Assembly: GCF_000143535.2 (NCBI RefSeq)
Contig: NC_037325.1
Location: 992,001 to 1,056,000, forward strand
Source: Botrytis cinerea B05.10
Taxonomy: Eukaryota > Ascomycota > Leotiomycetes > Helotiales > Sclerotiniaceae
Length of the DNA: 64,000 nucleotides
Direction: 5' to 3'
Shown here: positions 33,054 through 43,708 of the stretch, piece by piece
How the letters are laid out: each line of letters starts with the position of its first letter
Numbering within the stretch: position 1 is the first letter of the stretch
The notes under the pieces: model-generated
Seen by the model: the letters and a program-made list of their open reading frames with translations, nothing else
Told to the model about the DNA's origin: nothing
Databases searched by the model: none
Translations under genes and position numbers: made by a program

Positions 33054-35479
33054 GGACTTGTATGGTGTGAAGGAAGTTGCCATTCTTTGCAAGTAAATGG
33101 CTGGGTGCGGGACCAAACAATAGTTCACATGGGAGAGGGTTGGCACAAGGAAATGGGTGGGCGGTACGGAAATGGAACACAAAAGGAAGGACGGGGATAA
33201 GAAACAAATGATGAAACATGAGATATGATATCCAGCAGGCGAAAAGATTTTCTCTTGCATGAGTTTGGAGTAGATGGACATGGCATGACAATGCGACTGC
33301 GAAGATTTGAAATTCAAATAGTGGTAGATACCCGGTAGAATTGGAATTTTAATCTGAAGAACAAAACTGATATTTTATGAAATCATATACTGCATGGGAG
33401 TCTGGGTGTGTAGTATAGGACTTAAGTTCAAGCCTGAGTTTGATTTCTAGTTTGATATTCAATATCAAAGTTTCTTTGCTTTCTTGTTAGTCTCCGCTTT
33501 CTCTACGTCTTGTCCCATCCATCCCTGTTTGTTCATTTTGGCTATGCTTAAGACCATTTCTTTTCTCGGGTATCTTGTTGGAAGGGTGTAGGCTGCTATC
33601 ACGTGTCGTTTGCTAGATACTAGGCAGTTTATTCGATCGGGTCAATGTGATTCGTAAGATTAATGAGGAGTTTTGTCCCTGTAGACTAGCTTGCCATCTT
33701 GGTTCGGATACGGGAAGGGGATTTGAGATGGATGGGAAAGAGGGAGTGATAGAGGGATCCGGAGGAGAAGGCAGGATGCAGGATAGTGATGCTGGGGAAA
33801 GGCAAGGAAAAGTGGGTTGAGGTGAGAGACTTGAATACTTGTAAACTGCTGGGTTGGTTATATCTGGTTTTCAGGAGTGGATTTGAGGAGTTTGGATATT
33901 TTGCGTGGTGTTGCAGTTGGATAGAGTAGATTCTCTGAGACCTTGATTAGTAGGTAGTTGCTCCTCTTGCGGCAAATTTAGTGTTGGATTTGAACTTGAG
34001 TTTGAATCTAAACGTGTTATTGACGAAGGTGAAGAGAAATAGCGTTGTGGTGATTATTGCTTTGAAAGAATTATGAAGACATAGACATCGAAGATATTGA
34101 AAGATATGAGGAAGAGTAGGTATGTATGCCCAAAGAACGTGACTTGCCCTCACAAGATGACTTAATCAACCTGACCTGACTTTGCAAAGGGTGAACTTCG
34201 GGAGTCGGATTTTGTTAACACCGATACAACAGTCTCTTGACCATTTATTAACACAAGCTCTTCTATGAAATTCACACATGTAGAATCTTGAACTAACTTT
34301 TCCAGAATTGGTTTTTTGAGATGGGAAAGTTGGTGTTCTGGTATGAAGTGTCAGTGGATTAACTTTGTTGGATGAGGGTTTGTTTGATGTTTTCTTTGAT
34401 GGAGGACTTGTTTATGTTGTGAAGTGGAGTGGAGATATTCTTTGAAGTAGGAGCTGCTTACCACCGACCCTATAGTTGCAAGACAACTTACCATGTCGCC
34501 TTTTTCGATACTTCGAAATAAATGCTATGGATACTAGTAATATCGAAGAGCTGGTATCGTACAAGCTACTTGATCTCACAGAGGAACATCGAAGCAAATG
34601 CGGACGAAATATTTGGGAATAAGTGTTCTGGCTAGCGACTGTTCCTTTTGAGGGCCAAATGGTGGAGTGAAAGTTGAGAGAAGGGGGAGGAAGGTGTCTG
34701 CTTGATTAGTGTTTGGGAGCCCACTCACCCTCTTCGTGGATTATGTTATGCGTTCGGCTTGGTTCGCGCGTATGTGCAGTACATACTGTGGGGAAGAAGT
34801 GAGGATATGCTAGCGCATTCTCAGATATCTTTGTGAGAGTTCCTGGATGTTTGCACTTCTATTGTGGAGGGTAGGATGGGCGCGGAAGTGGTTTGTTAAT
34901 ATATGTAAAATCGCAACAGGCTACTGCTATTGAGAGGTGTTCTCTCGAGATTGTCAAGACACGCGGCATTGAATCCTTCGACCGTCTGTCAAAAGTTTCT
35001 CTTTCCCATCAGAGATCTTGGTATAAGATAAAGGTAGACTTACCCAGAAACTTTACACCTTCGCGACTTATTTCCAGGCTCGCGGGTCTAGTGTTCGAAA
35101 CAAAGCTAGCCAAACTCACTGGGTATTTAATATGAGGCTGAGGGACGATGTATGGACTCTCTTTCTCTCTATATATTAAGATTCTTCTGAGTATACTTAC
35201 TACGCACTTGGAACTCGTCCCTGGGAAAGACTACGTGATCTGGAAATTGATGAATTTCAGAAACCATGAACATCGTGCAACTTACATCAGACTTTGATGC
35301 TTTGTGGTACTTATGCGTATCAATTCTGTGGAAAGTAGCCACAATTTTGGATCAAAAATTATGGATGAGATATATTGTCATTACATTATTTCTTTTCGAA
35401 TATCAAGTCCCTTCCTTCAACTCGAGGCTTCGATAGTGATACTTGATACACTGCCAGCCATCTTACATACAAATCCATC
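33054..35479. other. gene-poor region downstream of the acyltransferase
   Basis: No gene is supported in these 2.4 kb. It holds the first copy of a ~335-bp duplicated segment (34655–34990, listed separately). Open frames of 60–104 codons occur in several frames without motifs. Confidence 0.45.
34655..34990 (+). repeat. duplicated segment, copy A (3' flank of the first 2EXR gene)
   Basis: This segment recurs at 37299–37625 in the same orientation. Matching landmarks in order are ccaaatggtg-agt-aaagt, atgttatgcg/acattatgcg, cattctca-atat, gttcctggatg/attcctaaact, tactgctattgagaggtgt/tatggctattaaaaggtgt and gattgtcaagac/ggttgttaagac. Both copies sit a few hundred bases downstream of a 2EXR gene stop codon. 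Confidence 0.75.
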
Positions 35480-36982
35480 CTAAAATAGCAAATTCATCAT
35501 CTCCAAACCTTCCAATGCCCGTCTATCTTGTGGAGCTTCGTATTCTCTTACAATGACTCTCTCCTTGGCCACTAATTTACCCTTGTACGAATCTTTTTGT
35601 TTCTCAAGATACTCGGCAAGTTCCTCCCAGAAAATTTCGCACTCTTCTAGCGAATTGAGAAACACGCCTCCAGGCTCGTCTTCGTAAATTTCAGGCTCGT
35701 TTTTCAGGGCACTTGTGAAGACCAGCCTTTCAAGGTTTTCAAATCTACTCAAGAAGCTGTTCTTATACAAACGCGGAAGAAACCATGAGATGTCCGACGT
35801 GTCAACTGGGTAGCCGGTGACAACGTCTCGCACGTCTAAAAATTTAACACCTTGTAAACCGACATCTTTCAAGGCACCTTTCTTTTTAAGTTTTCTGTCA
35901 ACTTTGTCATACCAGTAGTCGTACATGTCGCTGCTGGAACGCTGCCATGGTTCTCTGAAGTTGTATGATATACAAAGCGTGTCTACTTCTGGGTTGAAGC
36001 AGAATGACTTTGTATTTACACCCCGGATACCTTCACCATGTCGCTTAACTATAGTGTAGTGCTCCTTTGTAAATTTACGACTAGCTTTGCAAATTGCCAT
36101 CGTGATTGGTAGCCCAGTAAGTCGCTCGTGGGGTTTTAGACAATTTGGGCTCAGGGCAAAATCTATAAATGCCGCTCGACCAGCGGGAAACATACATTTG
36201 TAGATAATTTCTTGAAGTTTGAGAGGGCGATCCTGGAAACGCATGGGAGGGCTAGATTTATCAAGAAGATCGCGACTATGTGGGTCCTCGCCAGTATCTT
36301 GAGTTGAAAGCGTGTTAGCATGTGAATTACTTTCCGAAAGTCCGTTCCGAGATACATAAAGTCCTTCGGCACACTCACATTTCCGTTTTGTGCCACGTTG
36401 GTTCGAGTGGTGGTTCTCTTCGACGCCATTTGTATTGTCGGACTGATAGAATACTTGATCGGAAACCAAAGGCTCGAATGCATTGGGCTTAGGGTATGTT
36501 GCAGGCCTGGTGTGATCTACGGTTCTGTTAGTACTTTATTGGAACTTTGGTAGTAGGGGGCAGTTGTTTACCAAAGGAATACACCTCTGGGTGTCCATTC
36601 GAACCTGTATCTTCTTGCAAATCTTCTTGTCCAGGAGCAGAGCCGGAGATACCACAATTTTGCGGTGGATCGTTGGCATTTGATTCGGCAAGAAGACCAT
36701 ATTGATCGAACTGGGATTTCAAGGGTGCTGTATCTCCAGTGGCACTCGTTAAGTTACAGCTTTGGTTTGAAAGGTTGTCGGAAGACATCGCATTTTCTTG
36801 TTGATGATTTCTTGTTATGTTAGCATCTCTTGTGTATGGTCACTACATGGGTTTTTTTATATCTTACTTGCTGTTGAGTCGGCCTTTGAAACTTCCCCTT
36901 CCTTGCCAAAGTCGTAATCAAGTGTTGTCGAAGCAAGACCAACCTCCTTAGGTAGCCATGGCTCTGGATTAAAGTCAGGCAT
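35480..36982 (-). CDS. 2EXR-domain protein, first tandem copy (start uncertain)
   Basis: The main exon (36516–35480) encodes a 2EXR-type region: RPLKLQEIIYKCMFPAGR followed by LPITMAICKASRKFTKEHY, the latter the degenerate C-R-E-S-R box. A leucine-rich tail follows (FENLERLVFTSAL, then KERVIVREYEAPQDRRALEG). A second exon (36810/36788–36572) is joined by a 55-nt intron (36571–36517) with a GTACTAACAG branch point. Counting from the ATG at 36788 this gives 417 residues. A further 5' exon (36982–36868, MPDFNPEPWLPKEVG …) is clearly homologous to the first exon of the next gene, including its intron (GTAAGATAT donor, GCTAACATAA branch). However, joining it leaves the frame off by one. Either the true start is 36788, an unseen splice site is used, or the copy has a frameshift. 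2EXR proteins are a fungal family of unknown role. Confidence 0.65.
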
Positions 36983-37738
36983 TTCGTCAAGGTTTCTCTA
37001 GTTTCTTTGAGAAGTCTGTTCGATGGTGTATTTTTTAAGGAGTTTCCAGTGTCTTTTTGTTTTTGGAAATCGGATATGTGGGTGATTTCAAAAATGTCTA
37101 TTTACTCGGGAGATCCCATGACCGGGAACCAATAGAACTCGGGATTGATAGCAATGCTATTTCATTAAATTGGCTGTGTCTTTATTACTAGTGTTCTATA
37201 ATCATAGACTATCTATTGGCTCATTCCCGAAAAGTTCTACTGATTTTTGACTATGCCAGTGAATTTCGGAGGTCACGAATCTTGAGTCTACTGGACAGCC
37301 AAATGGTGAAGTAAAAGTGGGAAGGGAGAGAAGAAAGGGGATTTGCATAACTACTATTTGGGAATTGTACTCCATCTGTTTTCTACATAATAAGTTACAT
37401 TATGCGATTAGTTTGTTTCATTTCATAGGGAAAAAGATATGAGAATATACGAATACATTCTCAATATTTCTATGGGAATTCCTAAACTTTTAGATTTTTA
37501 TAGGGGAGGATTCATTGTAATGATGGTTTATGTCTTGATAGTATTTTGAATTTTAATAAACTATGGCTATTAAAAGGTGTCCTTTCAAGGTTGTTAAGAC
37601 GCTACTTGGAAGTATGCTGAACCATGATTTATTGTCTGGTCAGTACAGTGCTCACAAGTCTATTTGCAATTTTGACTGAATTTCATAAAAAATTTATAGA
37701 TACACTATTCCTCCATCTATCCCTCACTCATCTCTCCC
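36983..37738. other. intergenic region between the two 2EXR genes
   Basis: It includes the presumed promoter of the first 2EXR gene (near 36983) and duplicated segment copy B (37299–37625) just downstream of the second 2EXR gene's stop codon. No other gene is visible. Confidence 0.5.
37299..37625 (+). repeat. duplicated segment, copy B (3' flank of the second 2EXR gene), AT-shifted
   Basis: This matches 34655–34990. Many differences are C-to-T or G-to-A relative to copy A, for example ggtgttctctcgagattgtc against ggtgtcctttcaaggttgtt. The copy is distinctly AT-richer than its partner. Confidence 0.75.
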
Positions 37739-40572
37739 TTATTTCTTCTCCCGCTCCCACACTCGTCCTATCTGTCTGTCCTGCGACTGGTTTCGATATT
37801 CTTCTGGAAGATGGGTTAACATCTTTGAATAGAACTCTTCGCTCAGGTCAACCCTTCCATTGTCCTTTTCCACTTTTTGACCATCCATCTCTGTAAAGTC
37901 TCTAATCACTATGTTCTTCTTGGACACAAGCCTATCATCACCAACCCTTGCTTCATCAAGATAATCCGAAATCAAGTTTTTCATAGCCTCCTGTTCCTTT
38001 CTATTATAGGGACGGGAGTATCGGCCCCGCCAAGTACCATGAAATGAAATATTCGTAAGTGTTAGTGTTTTGAGGTTTTTAAACATAGCCAAGCTGCCAT
38101 TTGTGAAAACTGCTGGTATGAGAAGAGCACGGTCTGTGTTGCTATTGGCGAGACGAGAAGCTGAAAGATAATCTAAATGAGTATTATAGATATCTCGAAT
38201 TTCCAAGTGACGGATACTCTTTAGGCCTTTCCTATGTTTCGCGTCGACTTGGTTATACCATTCGAGGGTCTGCTCCATTCTATTTTGGGGAGTAGCATCT
38301 GAAATGGCTACTGTATCCTGCGGACCAAGTGCTAGCTGTCTTGGCTGAGAATACTTTTTTTTGCACTGATCGTATGTTATCTGACCCGTATATATGAATC
38401 TTGATCCTCTCGCAAATACCGGTTTGTCCAGCACAGTGTGGTAGAATTCTGTGACTTCGCGACTTTCACGACATATTCGTAAAGTTATAGGCAGTTCGAT
38501 TCCTTCCTCCCTGAGCTTGCCCGCTCCAACCACAAGACCAAGGCGCTCTGTTTTAGGAGAACAGCAATACCCCCAGATCATCCACCGCAGCTCATTGGGT
38601 AGTTCCTTGAATCTGTCGAATGTCGTAATTTTTGCATGCAAGTATAGACCTTCGGCATCGGCAGACGAATTACATTCCTGGACAAAATTTAGTAATTAAT
38701 ACAACCAAAAAACTCCATGCAAAGGAAATTAGTCTTACTTGAAACATGTAATATACAATACCAAGCTCCGGTGGGATGCTTGCCAAACTCATTGTCCTGT
38801 CAAGAAGATCTTTAATGCGTCGAAGGGTATTTCTTCGTTCCTTCGTGGAAAGATGGGTTACTTGACTTCTGTCGCTGAATCTCCGAGACTTTGGATCCCA
38901 AAAGCTGAATTTGAACGATCCACCACATGTAGCGCCAGTGAAAAGAGGATTTAAGATTCTGGAAACTATCCGCATTATTGAATCTCTTGTGATGGGTCTA
39001 GGAGCAGTATTAGTCTGGACATCGGTTGCAGTGTTTGTTCCCTCCTGAAGATCGTTTGACTCCTTTTGTTCTTGTGGATTGCCCTGAACTTCGACGTCGG
39101 GATACCAGTTTACACTCCAAGGAGCGGGATATATATCATCGAGGCGCGAAGGAAATTCCGTATCGAGATCGAAGTATCTTTTTGTACGGGTATTGTTGTC
39201 GGCCCAGTGGTCAACAAATAGTTGATTCCATTGTTCAACTCGATGGTAGTAATTCTTGCGACCTAGGGGGTGAAATGCATAAACTTCTTCAGATACAAAC
39301 TTCTTTTTTTGCTTTCCATGGTGCGCCACCATGCCAGGTGGGACAAATTAACTAGCCCATATAGCAGCCTCACGACGTGACTTACTGCCGCTGTCCTCGT
39401 CGGGCTCACACTCTAGAGAATTCGATATTGCTTGCGAAATCTGAAAGGCTTCTTTTGCCAATAAGCAGGCGCCCAGCTGTGCTTCAGCCGAGCAATCTTT
39501 ATGGTTCTTCGTGTCTGTTTGGCCAATGTATGTTCCATCAGATTTCATGGCCCGCTCAAATTCAACTACCCAGCTTGGCACATTCGATCTCCTACCGGCT
39601 TTGGGATTATCGAAAGAAGGCTTGTTTCCTAAAGCTTGGTTCATTCCTGTAATGTTGTTAGAATGCTTAACTATATATAAATGGTGCTCAAATTACCTGA
39701 TTGACCAGCATATTGCATGTTATTAGAGAGTGGCTGGGACTTCAATTTCCTGTTTGACCAGTCCGAAGGGCTTCCATTATCATGAACAGTCAAATGTACA
39801 AAATGTGAAGCAGCTGTCTGGCCTTGATCGTTGCGGGCGACATGGTGTTCTGGTGCGGTGCCACTGAAATGATTGAAACCACCACTTCCACCAGTTGAAC
39901 CCAAGAGTGCTTGGGTACGCAACTTGCCATTATGAGTGGAAGGCATGAGCGGCGGTCGGCGGGAAATGGTTAATTGACTTTGTGCCATTCCAGGATCGAG
40001 AGGGAGTGAACCTGCTCCTTGGTTGGGGAAGGCAAGTTGAGCCGGATTCGTGTTGAATGGAATGTTGCTATGTATAGGAGTTGATGTCGCGAGTGTTGGG
40101 TATTCATAGCCATCTGCGCCATTACTAGTACTCTGTGGAGACATTCGTTTTACTTTTCATTTGTTTGCTGAAAAATAATCACCTGTAGCGTTATCGAAGC
40201 CATCCTGCATACCTGTTTCAAAAATATCAAAGCCAGGGTCATAATCAGAATACTGCAATGGATTGACCAAAGGTAAAGTCAGACCTTGAGACAGAGCGAA
40301 TTGAAAGTTATCAGGTGCTGTATCGCTGGTTTTTCGGTGATCTCCCATGCTTCCCATAGCGAGACGAGGTTGATTTGGATTGTAAGAAGATATCGCACTT
40401 GGTTGTTGTTGATCATCTATTATGTTAGCATGCTTTGTATATTGTCGCTCTATAAGTTTGATATCTTACCGACTGCTGTTGATCTACCATACTCATAGTC
40501 AGCTGCTTCTGTGCCAGGTGTTGTCAAGTTTTGATGGTCAGGTGCCCATGATGGCGGGTTTAATCCGTCCAT
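37739..40572 (-). CDS. 2EXR-domain protein with long disordered N-terminus, second tandem copy
   Basis: Six exons are inferred: 40572–40470, 40416–40183, 40132–39697, 39646–39386, 39286–38739 and 38677–37739, about 840 codons. The last exon carries the 2EXR domain: FDRFKELPNELRWMIWGYC then ELPITLRICRESREVTEFYH, followed by LKSIRHLEIRDIYN and NLKTLTLTNISF. The first half is low-complexity (Ser, Asn, Gln, Pro). The middle exon (39286–38739) encodes a basic, possibly folded part (FHPLGRKNYYHRVEQWN, SFKFSFWDPKSRRF). Exon 1 and its intron match the first tandem copy. The junction between exons 2 and 3 (intron 40182–40133) does not keep the reading frame with any GT–AG pair I can find. The exon 4–5 acceptor (39287) is weak. 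The gene may be expressed with a different splice pattern, or be damaged. Its function is unknown. Confidence 0.65.
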
Positions 40573-41595
40573 CTTGTCGACTTGTTCTTATGTTGTACGA
40601 AAAGATTTGAATGCCAATGTTGTTGTGTTTTTGATTTGGATATTAAAAACTATTTGTGTTGGAGGGGTTTCTCAAGAGATTTTGTTTACGCGGGGTTGGC
40701 ACATGATGAAGAAACTACAGAGCGCGGGGTGAATATCAAAGTTTTGGAACTAGTTGCTGTTCTAATGTCGTTTCTATCATGATTATGGCTTATTGGCTAT
40801 GCAGGGGTTAGTGCAGAGAAATGGCGAAGTCATTGGCTGTAGAAATCTATTTTCAATGTAGGTGTGAAGTTTGGGCTTGTAAGTACAAGATGTGCGTTAT
40901 TTCATAAAGTGCTCACGAGATTCTAAATTATGAATTTTGGTATACAGTCTCTTACAGGGAAGTTTGTAGTAATAGGCTTGAAATTCCGAAGTAGGTTCAA
41001 CTAGCAAAGCGGACGTAGAGTTTCAAAGGGTTATACGTCTGTGTAGATGTATGATTTGGTCGCTCTTATTAAACAAGAAAAAAGACGTTTAATTTTCTGG
41101 CCGTAAACTAGACTAGACTATGGACACTCAAAGACAAAGTGATTGTCTCTATTACTTCTTTCTCCAACTGCCATATCTGCTACGTTCAATAGGCTCTAAC
41201 TCTGGCGGCGGCTCGCAGAAAAAGCATATCTAATGCCACCTTCTTGGCCATAGCGAATTTCTCGCATTGTGCATTCCTCCCCTCCAATTACCACATTCTC
41301 CTGCACAATCCCAACTTTGCCTAACCCCGTTTTCTTTTCGAAATAATCCACAATAGTATATCACTAGAAGTGTCTTTTTCACTGAAATGATATTATTCCT
41401 AGCTATATGCGATATGTTTGTCAGAGTCCTTTCATGCAGATCGCTAAACTTTCATAATGCCGTTGGTGAAAGAAAATTGGGATTAATGGGGAAAACTCAA
41501 TAGCAGGCAGGTATCGCTTAGCATCATGTAGACCAAAGCAGAGACAAATCCATTTCCCTATAGTCACTTGGGAAATGTGAAAAAAATACATACTT
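40573..41595. other. intergenic region upstream of the second 2EXR gene
   Basis: It holds the presumed promoter of the second 2EXR gene next to 40573 and the 3' flank of the disordered-protein gene. I see no gene or strong repeat in it. Confidence 0.45.
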
Positions 41596-43708
41596 TTATT
41601 CTTCTTCAAATTCAGCGTCGATGTCTGAATCTTTTTGTGCTTCGACAGTTTGAGATGCCAACTGCTCTAACACACTAGAAGCATTGTTGGCGATTTGAGA
41701 CTGTAATCTTTGCGTCGTCGCTGGCTTTCTACGACGAATCGATTTATTGACTCTGTTCGTGAACTGCGAAGGTTCCATTCGAGTATCGGATCTCTGAATT
41801 CTGGCGGACGTCCCTACAACAGTTAGAGAACTCCAATTCTAGCATCTAAAGGGGAGCTAAACTAACTGTAAGGATTAGAAGCTTGGGGAGTTTCCATCTG
41901 TGATTGACGAATGTCGGATGTCAATGTGCTTGGTATGTTTGGTGGGAAATCCCAAGCGGATCGAGTATCGGCTTCTCCAGGGACGAGGGCTGCTGCCGTT
42001 GCCTCGATATTCGAAGCATACATTGGGACCCTACCAAACGGCAACGGGCGTCTTGGTCTAGCATCTTGTGGAAACAAAGGGCCAGAATAGTTCGCATTGG
42101 ACGGCTGATCAGCATCTGCAAAAAAGTTAAAAAGCTGCGCCAGTGATGAAATAATACTCAGCGTACCAAACAGTGTCCAATCCTGTTGTATATCCATTCG
42201 ATCGTCAACCGAGCTTGGCATACCACCTTGATTGTTGCTGACTGTATGCTGGGTTGATGGCATATTGTCTGGAACATTAGAGACATCTAATTCTGCACCT
42301 ACTGGTCCTGGAGCTCTCTGATCATCAGTATGGTCATGAGGTGTAGCGGTTTCATTCCTAATATCATCGAGAGTTTCAACTTCATTTGACGTCAATTCGT
42401 CGGATGCACCGTTGGAGCTACCGCTTTCAGAGGGATAATCAATAGCCCTGCCGACGGATACAGGTGTTGGGTTAGGAAGGCCGTGGTTGCTATGAAATAC
42501 GTCGTTTTGTTGTCTGGGAACAAGTGGTACGATTTGGTTTGACCTGTCGACTGGGAGAAACTGGCTTGGGCCATGGAATGGAAACTGACTTGGGTCATTG
42601 ACTAGATAAAATTGGTTTGACCCAGTGACTGGAAGAAACTGGCTTGGGCCATTGACTGGATTAAATAGGTTTGACCCAGTGACTGGAGGAAACTGGTTTG
42701 GATCATTGAATGGAAACTGGTTTGGGCCATTGACTGGATAAAACAGGCTGTTCCCCAATACTTGACCACTTGTACCGCTTGGATAGTTCATGGTATTTAT
42801 CGTACCTGTAGTCATACCCGTTTGATTTGCTATCTGACCGAGGGGATATGTGCTATGATAGCGTGATGCGGAAGGATGGCTATTCATAGTCATCATGTTG
42901 CCTGGATAGTAGTTGCCTGTTATATCATTTTTAGAAAGCTCCCAGGGTGTAGGAGAAGTATTTATCTTACCATATTGAAGTGCGGCAGGGTAAGATGGGT
43001 ATTCCATGCGGTTATTTCCATCTTGCATGCCTTGGTTTGCATTATTTGTCAAGTACGGTGTCGCTGGGTACTCGAAGCTGTTTCTGGGTTGATTGACGAA
43101 GAACTGTTGATTGAGAGGCATCCCTTGGGGGGTGAAACCTTGTAATGGAAGTCCCATGGGGTTTGGCTGTTGATTATTTCTATCATGAATGCCTTGATTT
43201 GCATTATCGGTCGAGTTCGGAACCGGTGGATTCTCAAAGCTGTAATCGGCGTAGGACTGTTGATTGAGAGGAAGTCTTTGGGCGCCGATAGATGGGAATT
43301 GCTGTGCCATGCCAAGTACATGTTGATGACTTCCTATTCCATTAATCAGCATGCTTCCTGTTTACATCATGAGTGTATCACCTTACTATTGAGAGCTTCT
43401 TCAGCCTGCACACTTTCTTGACTAGATTCAGCAGAATCCCCCTCGTTACGAGAGGCTGGCGCATGAGTCCCGCTTGAAGGGCTTTTTAAATCCACCCCGT
43501 AGTCCATGACATATTGATCTCCAGAAAGAGCACCATTTGGCACATTGTTGGATCGTGGAACGGGTTGACCACCAGACTCGCCGATACCATCAAGCCAGCG
43601 ATAAATGCCAGTTGGGGATCTGATGATCTTGAGATAGTCTACGTTGTGTGGCTGCGGATGTAGATGTGGTGGCGGCGGCGGCGGCGGCGGTGGTGGTTCG
43701 GAACTCAT
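41596..43708 (-). CDS. Asn/Gln/Pro-rich disordered protein with tandem peptide repeats
   Basis: I do not recognise a family. Exons are 43708–43387, 43333–41867 and 41813–41596, joined by 53-nt introns (43386–43334 and 41866–41814), giving 668 residues. A 51-nt stretch at 42166–42116 has a good intron structure (GTACGC donor, TTTTTAAC then a T-run and GCAG) and is a multiple of three, so retention or removal both keep frame (651 residues if removed). The protein begins with about ten consecutive Pro residues, is rich in Asn, Gln, Pro, Ser and Tyr, and has no predicted membrane segment or Cys. Residues about 205–275 carry seven or so units of the form G/D-P/S-N/S-Q-F-x-P-V-N/T (GPNQFPFND, DPNQFPPVTG, GPSQFLPVTG). 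The C-terminus is charged (DSDIDAEFEEE). It lies directly upstream of the 2EXR pair on the same strand. Confidence 0.7.
42530..42745 (-). repeat. coding tandem repeat (27–33-bp units, GPNQF-type peptide)
   Basis: About seven degenerate copies of a unit reading actgg-tt-ggcc-ttgactgga on the plus strand encode the GPxQFxPV peptide repeat of the disordered protein. Unit length varies, so copy number could differ between strains. Confidence 0.8.
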
